Positions 1 through 8,668 of a stretch of DNA of 64,000 nucleotides are shown here, in pieces (the stretch's first letter is position 1; every line of letters starts with the position of its first letter). Both the position numbers and the translations under genes were made by a program. Origin of the DNA: Gammaproteobacteria bacterium. GTDB lineage: Bacteria > Pseudomonadota > Gammaproteobacteria > UBA4575. The notes under the pieces are model-generated. The model was not told the DNA's origin. It made no database searches and worked only from the letters and a program-made list of their open reading frames with translations. The stretch spans positions 62,001 to 126,000 of the forward strand of contig WTFY01000010.1 of assembly GCA_011523795.1 (NCBI GenBank). The letters run 5' to 3'.

Positions 1-573
1 CCGTTTTTGCCACCCGGCCATGGCATCGGCCCAGCGGGACTGGAAGGAGGCAAGCCGCTCCCGGTAAGCGTCGGACCGCGAAGGGTCAATGCGCGCCAGG
101 CGATTGGCCAGTACATCTGCCAGGGTGGCGATGTTCCGAGGGTCGAGATGGACATGCGGATTCCCGCTCGGGTGAATATCTCCCAGGCTGCGGTCGATGA
201 CTTCAGGGCGTTCCATCACCTCGACATGGTCGGCCGCCATGATATGACCTGGTTGACCCGGCTGTACGATGCGCCGGGCACCCCTCTGCATAAGTACCGG
301 CAACCAGCCGACCTCGAGTTCTGCACCGGAACAGAACACGATGTCTGCAAGACGCACCTTTGCAATCAGGCTTGGACGCGCACGTATGTGATGTGCGTCC
401 TGGCGTCCATGGGTGGCCGAGTGAACGATTACATCGTCACCACCGATTTCCTCGGCGAGTGCGGCCCATTCCGGCTCACAGGCCAGTATCCTGACAGGCT
501 CCTGTGCCACTGCCGACAGGGGGAAGAGTGCCCCAAGGGTCACCACCAACAGCGTTGTGTACCAGGCTTTCAT
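1..573 (-). CDS. znuA: Zinc ABC transporter substrate-binding protein ZnuA (3' end outside window)
   Basis: Periplasmic zinc-binding lipocalin-unrelated cluster A-I receptor that delivers Zn2+ to the ZnuBC importer. The frame starts with an ATG at 573 followed by a signal peptide (MKAWYTTLLVVTLGALF, cleavage near VAQ-EP). The mature part reads VRILACEPEWAALAEEIGGD, the usual start of this family. It has the metal-site segments HGRQDAHHIRARPS (residues 55-68) and GNPHVHLDPRN (about 137-147), which supply the family's metal ligands. 191 codons are present and the frame runs off the left edge, so about a third of the protein is missing. It starts 3 nt after the stop of the porin gene at 577, so the two are cotranscribed and Zur control is expected. 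znuCB may lie beyond the edge. Confidence 0.9.
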   Translation of the reverse strand, partial: MKAWYTTLLVVTLGALFPLSAVAQEPVRILACEPEWAALAEEIGGDDVIVHSATHGRQDAHHIRARPSLIAKVRLADIVFCSGAELEVGWLPVLMQRGARRIVQPGQPGHIMAADHVEVMERPEVIDRSLGDIHPSGNPHVHLDPRNIATLADVLANRLARIDPSRSDAYRERLASFQSRWADAMAGWQKR

Positions 574-576
574 GGC

Positions 577-2130
577 TTAAAAGCTGTGGGCGCCGTGGGC
601 ACCAATGCTCATGATATATTGCAGCATGATCTGGTCATCGTCTTCCCCGTTAAAGGACTCCCGATTGTACTGGAGCCGTATTCGCCCGAACTCGCTGTTG
701 GTCCAGTCGACCATGGTACTCAGCGTATAGGGGTCGTCATCCAGGTCCGCATCATCGGGCGATGAAAGACGTGCATAGCGGGCACCGATCCGCCATTGAG
801 GCAGGAACTTGTACACCGCCTGTGCGTACCAGCCTTCGCTGTCACCGCTGAGTGACTCGGTGATATCATCCAGGTGTACCTCGCAGGTCGAAGGATCACT
901 CGGATCCGTGCACTCTTCATGTTCCTCCTGCAGCATGTAGTCGCCCGATTCATCGCGCCAGAAATACTCGCCCTGAAGGATCAGTTCACGATCCCGCGCA
1001 TTGCCCGTTGGCGCCCAGGTATAGCGGAAATCGATGCCGTAAAGGCGTGAATCCCCTGTAAATGCTCCATCGGATAGAAATTCGGCGAAATCCCCGTGCG
1101 CATGCTCCTCTTCTTCATGCTCGTGTTCCTCGTGTCCGTGTTCGTCTTCTTCATGCTCGTGTTCGTCTTCCTCGTGCGCATGCTCCTCTTCTTCATGCTC
1201 GTGTTCCTCCTCGCCGTGTCCATGACCGTCATCCCCATGGGCATGGGCTGCACCACTGCGGTTGCGGGCTTCTCCATCAAGAATGTAGCCTCCTATCCGC
1301 CATGCCGAGTTGTGGCCGATATCGCCACCCAGCCTTGCAAAGGCGGACCAGGCCTCGCGGCCGGACCGGGAACCCCTGAAAGGCGTGTCGTCGCCCCGGA
1401 AGATCCCACCGCCGATCTCTCCATACAGTTCACCGGGAAGCACGAGGGAAACCTCCAGGCCATCGTCATTGTATGCACCGTCCAGGTACGCCCGGTAAGG
1501 TAGGGGGCGGTCAGTGAAATCGTCTGAGTGCGCGTGCAACTCGTTCAGGTAACCGAATGTCCAGAGTGCCCGACCGGCCTTGACTCGAAGACCGTCCGGC
1601 AAGCCTGCACCGGGCAAGGTCTGGATATAGGCCTCCTCCAGTTCGAGTTCGACCGGTTCACCCGCATGGACACCAAGACCAAGCGTGAGGTTGCCGAAGA
1701 ACTTGTCGTCAATATTGCTGGAAAGTGTGATCTCGCTGTGGCCGAGAGTGAGGCCTTCATCCGGACGCTCGCCTTCGTGGCCAAGCTGAAAACCCGGAAT
1801 GCCGGACTGTTCTTCAGAATACTCCGAGACCATGGCATCCAGAACGACCCCGATGGCCGGATTGAAGCTGTTGTCACGAGCCGGCATGGAGGTGCGTACA
1901 CCTGGAGGGTCCGTGCGGTCAGTGGAGCGTGACTCGGCTTCCAGCGAGGCAAGCTGAGCTTCGAGCATTGCAATGCGCCTTTCGTAATCCTGTTTCAAAA
2001 CACTGATCTGTGCAGCCAACTCTTCTGTTGTGGGCGGATCCGATTGTGGATAAGCCGCCGAGGCAAGGATCAAAACCGGCAAGCCCATCACAGCCGCCCG
2101 TACGAACCCGATAATTTTCTGCATCGACAT
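577..2130 (-). CDS. Zur-regulated porin-like outer-membrane protein with His/Glu-rich loop
   Basis: Predicted outer-membrane beta-barrel that probably helps zinc cross the outer membrane; substrate not proven. It has a signal peptide (about residues 1-29), a short coiled coil (34-68: QISVLKQDYERRIAMLEAQL), then amphipathic strands rich in aromatic residues. It ends in GAHGAHSF, i.e. a terminal Phe as in barrel proteins. Residues 296-346 are almost only His, Glu, Asp, Gly and Ala, a likely metal-binding extracellular loop. GGGAGA touches the ATG at 2130 and lies 6 nt before a second in-frame ATG at 2124, so 2124 may be the real start. A Zur-type palindrome sits 44 nt upstream and znuA follows 3 nt downstream. 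517 aa; no close named family recognised. Confidence 0.8.
   Translation of the reverse strand: MSMQKIIGFVRAAVMGLPVLILASAAYPQSDPPTTEELAAQISVLKQDYERRIAMLEAQLASLEAESRSTDRTDPPGVRTSMPARDNSFNPAIGVVLDAMVSEYSEEQSGIPGFQLGHEGERPDEGLTLGHSEITLSSNIDDKFFGNLTLGLGVHAGEPVELELEEAYIQTLPGAGLPDGLRVKAGRALWTFGYLNELHAHSDDFTDRPLPYRAYLDGAYNDDGLEVSLVLPGELYGEIGGGIFRGDDTPFRGSRSGREAWSAFARLGGDIGHNSAWRIGGYILDGEARNRSGAAHAHGDDGHGHGEEEHEHEEEEHAHEEDEHEHEEDEHGHEEHEHEEEEHAHGDFAEFLSDGAFTGDSRLYGIDFRYTWAPTGNARDRELILQGEYFWRDESGDYMLQEEHEECTDPSDPSTCEVHLDDITESLSGDSEGWYAQAVYKFLPQWRIGARYARLSSPDDADLDDDPYTLSTMVDWTNSEFGRIRLQYNRESFNGEDDDQIMLQYIMSIGAHGAHSF
1093..1245 (-). repeat. Low-complexity tract encoding His/Glu-rich loop
   Basis: Imperfect tandem repetition of short units such as CATGCTCGTGTTCCTC and CATGCTCCTCTTCTT on the plus strand. 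It encodes repeated HEHEEEE, HAHEEDE and HGHEE units (residues 296-346 of the porin). The units differ by codon, so length variation by slippage is likely between strains. Confidence 0.8.
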
Positions 2131-2173
2131 TCTCCCAGAATTTCCCGTTGTTGATGAAAATAGGGCTGTATAA

Positions 2174-2191
2174 GTAATATTATAACATTAC
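2174..2191 (-). promoter_or_regulatory. Zur box overlapping -10 of the porin-znuA promoter
   Basis: GTAATATTATAACATTAC is palindromic at 16 of 18 positions. Read on the minus strand, GTAATGTTATAATATTAC resembles the gammaproteobacterial Zur consensus built on GTTATAATATAAC. It contains TATAAT on the minus strand (2179-2184), so bound Zur would block the promoter of the downstream zinc genes. The site call rests on consensus resemblance plus gene context. Confidence 0.8.
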
Positions 2192-2199
2192 AACCAAAG

Positions 2200-2218
2200 T
2201 AGAACAGTATAACATCAC
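2200..2218 (-). promoter_or_regulatory. Second, half-conserved Zur-like site
   Basis: On the minus strand the run GTGATGTTATAC (2207-2218) repeats the good half of the site at 2174-2191, while the other half is degenerate. A TTGACA on the minus strand lies at 2224-2229. Tandem Zur sites are known at some zinc promoters; this one is weaker. Confidence 0.45.
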
Positions 2219-2229
2219 TTACCTGTCAA

Positions 2230-2548
2230 AGTCTATGTGAAACGGCCTCGAACCTGTTCAGAAATACCGGGGTCGTCGCACGGGCTTTTGCGAAGCACGA
2301 ATTGGAACCGTGACAACTACGAGGATAAATCTATCGAGTACCAGATACTCAAGCCCGTACGTGCCGTCCGCTAGCAGACAGAAGGGCCTTCCTTCAAAGT
2401 AAAAACCGGATCGATTGGCAAAGAGGGACTACACCAGGCCTTCGATTGGGCAGTGAACTTTGCGCCGTTGACCCAGCACAACAGGTGTTTGGCAGTAATG
2501 TATAATTTACCATGACAATAGCCCCCGCTAACGGGCAAAATTACACGC
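2230..2548. other. Intergenic stretch without recognised gene
   Basis: No credible coding frame seen. Just before the ATP-grasp gene there is a TATAAT at 2501-2506 preceded directly by TG, a plausible -10 for the plus-strand operon, without a well-spaced -35 (TTGACC at 2468 is 27 nt away). No clear Shine-Dalgarno precedes the ATG at 2549. Confidence 0.4.
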
Positions 2549-4039
2549 ATGGAGATACCAACCCGAGTCCTGCATGCAAAGAGTCAAACCCCCGAGTCGG
2601 GTAAGAGCTTTTTTTCAGGCTATGAAGTTGACCCGTCCTGTTACGACGAGATGTTCAACTCCGATGGTGAGCCCCACGACCACTGCCGGAAGCTCTGGGA
2701 AGCGCTCGACCCCATGTCCCGTGCGGACATTGTGGCCATGCAGGAACGTGCCGAGCGTTCATTCCTGCATGAGGGAATCACTTTTGCAGTGTATGGGGAT
2801 GAGGGCGCACAGGAAAGAATCATCCCGATAGACCTGCTGCCGAGAGTTCTTGATGCCAAGACCTGGGAATTTATCGAACTCGGCCTGCGGCAACGACTGG
2901 ATGCACTGAATCTCTTCCTGGCCGACGTTTACGGCCCGGCACGCATTCTTGCCGACGGAATCCTGCCTGCTGACCTGGTATACAGTTGCCCCCAGTACAG
3001 AATCGAAATGCGTGGCGTGCAGGTGCCGCATGGAACCTATGTCTCACTCTGCGGAACAGACCTTGTTCGCACGCATGAAGGGTTCATGGTTCTGGAAGAC
3101 AATCTGCGTGTGCCATCCGGGGTTTCATACATGCTGGCCAACCGCAGGGCGCTGAAAACCAGCTTCCGCAACCTGTTCCGCCATTATCATGTGCGCAGCA
3201 TTGAGCATTACGGCCCGCTGCTTCGTCAAACCCTGTCTGAACTGGCTCCAAATGATGTCACCAACCCGTGCATGGTTCTCTTGACCCCGGGTGTTTACAA
3301 CTCGGCCTACTACGAGCACCTGTTTCTTGCACGTGAGATGGGTATCGAGCTTGTACAAGGCAGGGACCTTCTGGTCCACAACGGGTTTGTGTACATGCGC
3401 ACGACCGGCGGCATGCAACGCGTGGATGTGATCTATCGCAGGGTAGATGACGATTTCCTCGATCCACTGGCGTTCAGGCCCGACTCACAGCTTGGCGTGC
3501 CGGGCCTGTTCTATGCCTATCGACTGGGAAACGTCGCAATCGCCAATGCACCCGGCACGGGGGTCGCCGATGACAAGAGCATCTACCCGTATGTTCCCGA
3601 CATGATCCGGTACTACCTGGACGAGGAACCGCTTCTCGCAAATGTGGAAACACACCTTTGCCGCAACAAGGAAGGCCTCGAGTTCACGCTGGATAACCTG
3701 GAGCACCTCGTCGTCAAGATGGTTGGAAGCTCGGGCGGTTATGGGATGCTGGTAGGCCCCCATGCCACCCCCGCCGAGCGCAATGAGTATGCTGAAGAGA
3801 TTCGCAAAAACCCGGCCAACTTTGTTTCCCAGCCTACGCTCAACCTGTCCTGTGCACCCTGCCTGACGAGCGACGGAGCGGCTCCCCGGCATGTAGACCT
3901 GCGCCCTTTCGTATTGCGTGGCCTTGAAACACGGCTGGTTCCCGGAGCGTTTTGCAGGGTAGCCCTCACCCCCGGCTCCCTGGTGGTCAATTCAAGTCAA
4001 GGTGGCGGGGGCAAAGATTTTTGGGTGCTATCCTCGTAA
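2549..4039 (+). CDS. Circularly permuted type 2 ATP-grasp protein
   Basis: Member of the DUF404/DUF407 family, an ATP-grasp fold with permuted motifs; relatives are thought to make amide bonds but the substrate is unknown. Family features seen: FNSDGEPHDHCRKLWEAL near residue 35, RMGV-like block EMRGVQVPHGTYVSLCGTD (about 152-170), VLEDNLRVPSGVSYMLANR (about 181-199), HLVVKMVGSSGGYGMLVGP (about 386-404), and the end LVVNSSQGGGGKD. At 496 aa it has the usual length. It is followed 4 nt later by the alpha-E gene and then a transglutaminase, the arrangement in which this family nearly always occurs. Start ATG at 2549 fits the family N-terminus, although the ribosome-binding site is weak. Confidence 0.9.
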   Translation: MEIPTRVLHAKSQTPESGKSFFSGYEVDPSCYDEMFNSDGEPHDHCRKLWEALDPMSRADIVAMQERAERSFLHEGITFAVYGDEGAQERIIPIDLLPRVLDAKTWEFIELGLRQRLDALNLFLADVYGPARILADGILPADLVYSCPQYRIEMRGVQVPHGTYVSLCGTDLVRTHEGFMVLEDNLRVPSGVSYMLANRRALKTSFRNLFRHYHVRSIEHYGPLLRQTLSELAPNDVTNPCMVLLTPGVYNSAYYEHLFLAREMGIELVQGRDLLVHNGFVYMRTTGGMQRVDVIYRRVDDDFLDPLAFRPDSQLGVPGLFYAYRLGNVAIANAPGTGVADDKSIYPYVPDMIRYYLDEEPLLANVETHLCRNKEGLEFTLDNLEHLVVKMVGSSGGYGMLVGPHATPAERNEYAEEIRKNPANFVSQPTLNLSCAPCLTSDGAAPRHVDLRPFVLRGLETRLVPGAFCRVALTPGSLVVNSSQGGGGKDFWVLSS

Positions 4040-4043
4040 CGCC

Positions 4044-5021
4044 GTGCTGTCACGTAACGCACAGGGATTATACTGGATCAGCCGATACCTGGAACGTGCA
4101 GAGCATGGCTGTCGCCTGCTCGCAGACCAGCTGAAGGCGCTCGAAGACCGTCCGGTCGAGGACATCGACCGGGCATGGCGGCGCCTGTATGCCGCACTGG
4201 ACTGCAAACCGGTTGGCGGGAGCCTGGAGTCAAACCTCAATGACGAGGACTTCATGCTTGCAGACTCCTATACACTCGCTGACGACCTGACATTCGAGCC
4301 GAACAATCCCGATGCGATCCTGAGCTGTATCAGCGCGGCCCGCGAGAATGCCCGTCAAGTCCGCAACGTGATCGGCAAAGACATGTGGTACTGTCTCAAT
4401 ACTGCCTACCTGGAACTGCACAAGCTCGGTATCGGGGATATCTGGAGCAACCAGCCAGGTGAGTTTTACCTGCGTACCGGAGACGTCCTGCAAACGTTTT
4501 CCGGAACCGCTGCAAGCACGATGTACCGTGACAACGGCTGGCACTTTCTTCAAATCGGCCGTTTTATCGAAAGGACCCAGCTTCTGACCAAGCTGGTGGA
4601 TGCACAAATTGCAACTTTCCCGTTGACCGAGCCGCATATCGAATCCGACTGGCGTTCGCTCTTGCAGATCTGCGAGGCACAGGTTGCCTACAGTCACCGG
4701 TACTCGCTTGAATACCGCCCTGGCGATGTAGTCAATTTTCTTGTCTCCGATCCACGGCTTCCCCATTCGGTCCGCTACGCCCTGGCAAAGGTCTCGACAG
4801 CGCTTGATGTCATTTCCGTGCACCGGCCGGCGGTCGAGGCCAACCGGCTGGCCGGGCGCATGGCCGCGCTCATTGACTTTGACTGGCCTTCTCGTGACCC
4901 CGAGGATGACACGGCCACAAGAAATACACTCCAGAGCATCAGAAATTCCTGCCGCAGGCTCCATGAAGATATCCAGGCAACCTATTTTGACTATGAAGTC
5001 GAGGACAGGCCCGTTACATGA
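4044..5021 (+). CDS. Alpha-E domain protein (DUF403)
   Basis: All-helical protein of unknown biochemical role, always linked to the permuted ATP-grasp and transglutaminase genes. GTG at 4044 gives the family's standard N-terminus (LSRNAQGLYWISRYLERAE). A GTG at 4002 in the same frame would add 14 residues not typical of the family and overlap the upstream gene by 38 nt. 325 aa, normal length. The stop at 5019-5021 overlaps the next start as ATGA, so translation is coupled. Probably acts in a complex with its neighbours; this is inferred from conserved adjacency. Confidence 0.88.
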   Translation: MLSRNAQGLYWISRYLERAEHGCRLLADQLKALEDRPVEDIDRAWRRLYAALDCKPVGGSLESNLNDEDFMLADSYTLADDLTFEPNNPDAILSCISAARENARQVRNVIGKDMWYCLNTAYLELHKLGIGDIWSNQPGEFYLRTGDVLQTFSGTAASTMYRDNGWHFLQIGRFIERTQLLTKLVDAQIATFPLTEPHIESDWRSLLQICEAQVAYSHRYSLEYRPGDVVNFLVSDPRLPHSVRYALAKVSTALDVISVHRPAVEANRLAGRMAALIDFDWPSRDPEDDTATRNTLQSIRNSCRRLHEDIQATYFDYEVEDRPVT

Positions 5022-5983
5022 ATACTCCAGCAACCAGGAGATTTCTGGTCGAACACCAGTCAAGCTTTCATTATGCAGAACCGGCGCGAGGAAGCATGGT
5101 ACTGCTTCGACTCCAGCCGCAAGAGAACCCTGACCAGCGACTGCTGAAATACAGCCTCAGCATTGAGCCGGACGCTGCGACGAACGCCTTCGAAGACGCA
5201 TTCGGCAACACCTGTCACCTGTTCAACATTCATCGGGAACATGCGCATCTGACCGTGCTCTCACGGTCGCTGGTTGAAACATCCGTAAAACCACCCCCTG
5301 AGAAACACGTGGATGCAGACAACTGGAACACACTGGCGGAGACCGTTGACCGGGTTCGCTACTGGGAATACCTAAACCCCAGCCGTTTCGTGTACATGAG
5401 TTCCTCCTTGCAGGCATTCATGGATGAGAAAGACATCCGGCCCGGGACCTGTGTGCTTTCTGCACTCTTGGAAACCGCGTCCAAACTTCATGCAGCATTC
5501 CGCTACATGCCAGGAAGCACCAAAGTGGACTCTCCCATCGAGCATATCCTTGAGACCGGTGAAGGAGTCTGCCAGGACTACACGCATGTCCTGCTCGCCA
5601 TTGCGCGATCCTGGGGAATTCCCAGCCGCTATGTATCGGGGTACCTCCACCTGCTGGGGGCCACGGGTGACCAGGCTCCGGCCGGTGTAAGCCACTCCTG
5701 GGGGGAGTTCTGGCTCCCTGATTCAGGCTGGGTAGGCATCGACCCGACCAACAACTCACTTGCCAACGACCGTCATGTCCGGGTAGCCGTGGGCCGTGAC
5801 TATGCCGATGCAGCACCCACCCGGGGAACCTATTTCAGCGGCGGAACCTCCACGCTCGAGGTCACGGTGACCGTGGCAGAAAGCGATGAAACCGTGCCCA
5901 AGGCCACGTCGCAGGCCGAGCGCACGAACTTTCTGAATATCAGCCCGGTTGCCCGCACGCTGCAAGCCCGTCCTGATCAATGA
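5018..5983 (+). CDS. Transglutaminase-like cysteine protease family protein
   Basis: Protein with a bacterial transglutaminase N-terminal beta domain (about residues 5-90) and a papain-like transglutaminase core. The likely catalytic triad is intact: Cys185 in GEGVCQDYTHV, His226 in SHSWGEFW and Asp242 in GIDPTNN. No signal peptide, so cytoplasmic. Overlaps the alpha-E gene by 4 nt and closes the three-gene set. Relatives are presumed to be peptidases or amide-bond transferases working on the product of the ATP-grasp enzyme, but no substrate is established. 321 aa. Confidence 0.9.
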   Translation: MNTPATRRFLVEHQSSFHYAEPARGSMVLLRLQPQENPDQRLLKYSLSIEPDAATNAFEDAFGNTCHLFNIHREHAHLTVLSRSLVETSVKPPPEKHVDADNWNTLAETVDRVRYWEYLNPSRFVYMSSSLQAFMDEKDIRPGTCVLSALLETASKLHAAFRYMPGSTKVDSPIEHILETGEGVCQDYTHVLLAIARSWGIPSRYVSGYLHLLGATGDQAPAGVSHSWGEFWLPDSGWVGIDPTNNSLANDRHVRVAVGRDYADAAPTRGTYFSGGTSTLEVTVTVAESDETVPKATSQAERTNFLNISPVARTLQARPDQ

Positions 5984-6134
5984 CCTGCCTGCCAAGCCAG
6001 CCGGCAGCCGAGCCTTCCGGCCTGCTCTTGAGAGCCGCCCTTGGCGGGCGGGTGGAACCGTGTGACGCACGGAGTTGTACGCTTCAGATTCTTGCAGGCG
6101 CTGCACTGCACCGGGCAGATTGGGAAACCGAATA

Positions 6135-8573
6135 ATGGCCAGCAACCTCCCCGCACCGGACGTCGTCCTGCGTGACCCGGTCTGCGGCATGACCGTGGAC
6201 CCGGAAGCCGGCAGGCCCTGCCTCGAGCATGACGGGCAAGTTTTTCATTTTTGCCATGTTGGCTGCCGGGACAGGTTCACAATGGACCCCGATGCCTACA
6301 TCGAGGCGACAGACCCGGTCTGCGGCAGGCCCGTTAACCGGGCTACAGCGCGCTTCATGTCAAACCACATGAACCAGCACATTTATTTCTGTTCAGGCTC
6401 CTGCCAGGAGAAATTCAGGGCCAGGCCAGAGGCCTACCAGACAGCTCGCCCGGTACCACCTGTGCCGGAGGGAACACTTTACACGTGCCCGATGGATCCT
6501 GAAATCGTGCAGGAGGGACCGGGTGACTGCCCGGTCTGCGGCATGGCACTGGAACCGATGATGCCAGCGGCTGCGGCCGGACCGAACCCGGAACTTGCCG
6601 ATTTCCGGCGCAGGCTCTGGATCGGCCTGCCGCTTGCCCTCGCGGTTCTGCTGCTCGAGATGGGCGGGATGCTGGGCCTCCCATGGGACGACTGGCTTGG
6701 AGCCCCTGCAGTCCGCTGGCTTCAGTTCGCACTCGCCACACCGGTGGTAGCCTGGGTCGCACAGCCTTTTTTCAAACGCGGCTGGTCGTCCATCGTCACC
6801 GGGAACCTGAACATGTGGACGCTGATCGCGATCGGTACCGGCACCGCCTACGCCTTCAGCATCGTCTCGCTGATCACGCCCTGGATGCTGCCGGCGAGCC
6901 TGGGGGATCATCCACCGCTTTATTTCGAGGCGTCAGCGGTGATCCTGATCCTCGTTCTTGTCGGGCAGGTGCTGGAGTTGAACGCCCGGGACCGGACGGG
7001 TGATGCGATCCGGGCGCTGATGGACCTTTCGCCGAAAACCGTGCTGCGCGTCACGGAAGCGGGCGAGGAGGACGTGCCGCTTGAAGCCGTAAAGGCCGGT
7101 GAACGGCTGCGTGTGCGCCCCGGCGAGGCGGTCCCGGTGGACGGTGTGGTCATCGAGGGCCGCTCCTCGATTGACGAGAGCATGCTTACGGGAGAGCCCG
7201 TCCCGGTCGAGAAAAGCAAAGGCGGACCCGTGACCGGCGGCACGCTGAACAAGACCGGCTCCTTTGTAATGGAGGCCACGGCAGTGGGCAGCGACACGGT
7301 TTTGTCCCGCATCATCGCCATGGTCGCACAGGCACAGCGCTCCCGGGCGCCGGTCCAGGCACTGGCTGACAGGGTCGCCTCGTACTTTGTGCCGGCCGTG
7401 CTCGCGGTCTCCGCGCTCACCTTTGCAGCGTGGTGGATCCTGGGTCCGGTTCCTGCACTCGGTTACGCCGTCGTGACCGCCGTCAGCGTTCTCATCATTG
7501 CGTGCCCCTGTGCACTCGGCCTTGCCACGCCGATGTCGATCATGGTAGCGATGGGACGGGGTGCACAGGCCGGCGTGCTGATCCGTGATGCCGAGGCGCT
7601 GGAACGGTTCGCAAAAGTGGATGCCCTGATCGTCGACAAGACGGGTACCCTGACCGAGGGCCGGCCAAGCCTGACCGATGTGGCGGCATTTGGCGATGCA
7701 TCCGAGGACCGGGTGCTCACGCTTGCAGCCGCACTCGAGCGCGGCTCGGAGCACCCGCTGGCCGAGGCGATCCTCAAGGACGCGGACCAGCGGGGCGTGG
7801 AACGTCTCAAGGCGACGGACTTCGAGGCAGTGACCGGCCAGGGCGTGAAAGGCCAGGTCGACGGATTGCAGGTCGCGCTGGGCAACCCGGCCCTGATGGC
7901 CGGACTCGGCATCGATGTTTCCGCCGCAGACGCCCGGCTGGCCGGGTACCAGGGCGATGGCAAGACAGCGATGCTGCTGGCTGTGGACGGAACACTCTTC
8001 GGCATCATCGCCATTGCGGACCGGATCAAGGAAACGACTCCGGTCGCGATTCGCGCGCTGCACGCGGCAGGCATCAAGATCATCATGGCGACCGGCGACA
8101 GCCGGCGGACCGCCGAGGCAGTGGCCCGCGAACTCGAAATCGATGAAGTGCGCGCAGAGATTTCTCCCGAAGACAAGGCGGCACTCGTTGCCGAAATCCG
8201 TGCCAGCGGCCTCTCGGTCGCCATGGCGGGGGATGGCGTGAATGACGCCCCGGCACTGGCCGCTGCGGATGTGGGCATTGCCATGGGCACCGGCTCCGAT
8301 GTGGCGGTCGAAAGTGCAGGCGTGACACTGGTGAAAGGCGACCTTGGCGGCATTGTCCGGGCACGCCGCCTGGCGCAGGGGACGATGCTCAATATCCGCC
8401 AGAACCTCTTCTTCGCCTTCGTCTACAACAGTGCCGGCATCCCGGTGGCGGCCGGCGTGCTTTTCCCGGTTTTCGGAATGCTGCTGTCCCCGATGTTTGC
8501 CGCAGCCGCCATGAGCCTTTCTTCCGTCTCGGTCATTGGCAACGCACTGCGCCTGCGCAGGGCACGCCTGTAA
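6135..8573 (+). CDS. copA: Copper-translocating P1B-type ATPase with two YHS domains
   Basis: Inner-membrane pump exporting a soft metal, most likely Cu+. Order of parts: YHS domain 1 (residues 14-57, DPVCGMTV), YHS domain 2 (59-102, DPVCGRPV), heavy-metal-binding domain (116-142, YTCPMDPEI and [10 protein letters not shown]), then eight expected membrane helices. The CPC ion motif is at 457-459, the phosphorylation motif DKTGT starts at Asp501, SEHPLAEAI lies in the nucleotide-binding domain, and the hinge is GDGVNDAP. It has no HMA (GMTCxxC) domains; the YHS and metal-binding domains replace them. ATG at 6135 is preferred to an upstream TTG-type start because it leads straight into the YHS domain. 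A hairpin at 6035-6051 precedes it. Confidence 0.9.
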   Translation: MASNLPAPDVVLRDPVCGMTVDPEAGRPCLEHDGQVFHFCHVGCRDRFTMDPDAYIEATDPVCGRPVNRATARFMSNHMNQHIYFCSGSCQEKFRARPEAYQTARPVPPVPEGTLYTCPMDPEIVQEGPGDCPVCGMALEPMMPAAAAGPNPELADFRRRLWIGLPLALAVLLLEMGGMLGLPWDDWLGAPAVRWLQFALATPVVAWVAQPFFKRGWSSIVTGNLNMWTLIAIGTGTAYAFSIVSLITPWMLPASLGDHPPLYFEASAVILILVLVGQVLELNARDRTGDAIRALMDLSPKTVLRVTEAGEEDVPLEAVKAGERLRVRPGEAVPVDGVVIEGRSSIDESMLTGEPVPVEKSKGGPVTGGTLNKTGSFVMEATAVGSDTVLSRIIAMVAQAQRSRAPVQALADRVASYFVPAVLAVSALTFAAWWILGPVPALGYAVVTAVSVLIIACPCALGLATPMSIMVAMGRGAQAGVLIRDAEALERFAKVDALIVDKTGTLTEGRPSLTDVAAFGDASEDRVLTLAAALERGSEHPLAEAILKDADQRGVERLKATDFEAVTGQGVKGQVDGLQVALGNPALMAGLGIDVSAADARLAGYQGDGKTAMLLAVDGTLFGIIAIADRIKETTPVAIRALHAAGIKIIMATGDSRRTAEAVARELEIDEVRAEISPEDKAALVAEIRASGLSVAMAGDGVNDAPALAAADVGIAMGTGSDVAVESAGVTLVKGDLGGIVRARRLAQGTMLNIRQNLFFAFVYNSAGIPVAAGVLFPVFGMLLSPMFAAAAMSLSSVSVIGNALRLRRARL

Positions 8574-8668
8574 GGTCCGGCGCGATGTCCTGATCACCGG
8601 TACCCGGATCAAGTCCCGCGGCTGCATGCCCGGTCCCGGAAACAGGGCGGAACACGATCAGCTTGCGG

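Noticed and set aside
1093-1245. CRISPR-like array
   Set aside because: Units are contiguous, short and coding; no spacers.
1062-1503. Plus-strand frames over the His-rich tract (repeats of Leu/Phe/Val)
   Set aside because: Arise from the repeat on the opposite strand; no ribosome-binding site.
2468-2506. TTGACC ... TATAAT as a complete promoter
   Set aside because: Spacer of 27 nt is too long; only the -10 was kept as plausible.
6035-6051. CCGCCC/GGGCGG hairpin before copA as terminator
   Set aside because: No U-tract; too weak to call.
6933-8627. 564-codon minus-strand open frame over copA
   Set aside because: Cys/His/Arg-rich composition typical of a shadow frame; copA itself has all P-type ATPase motifs.
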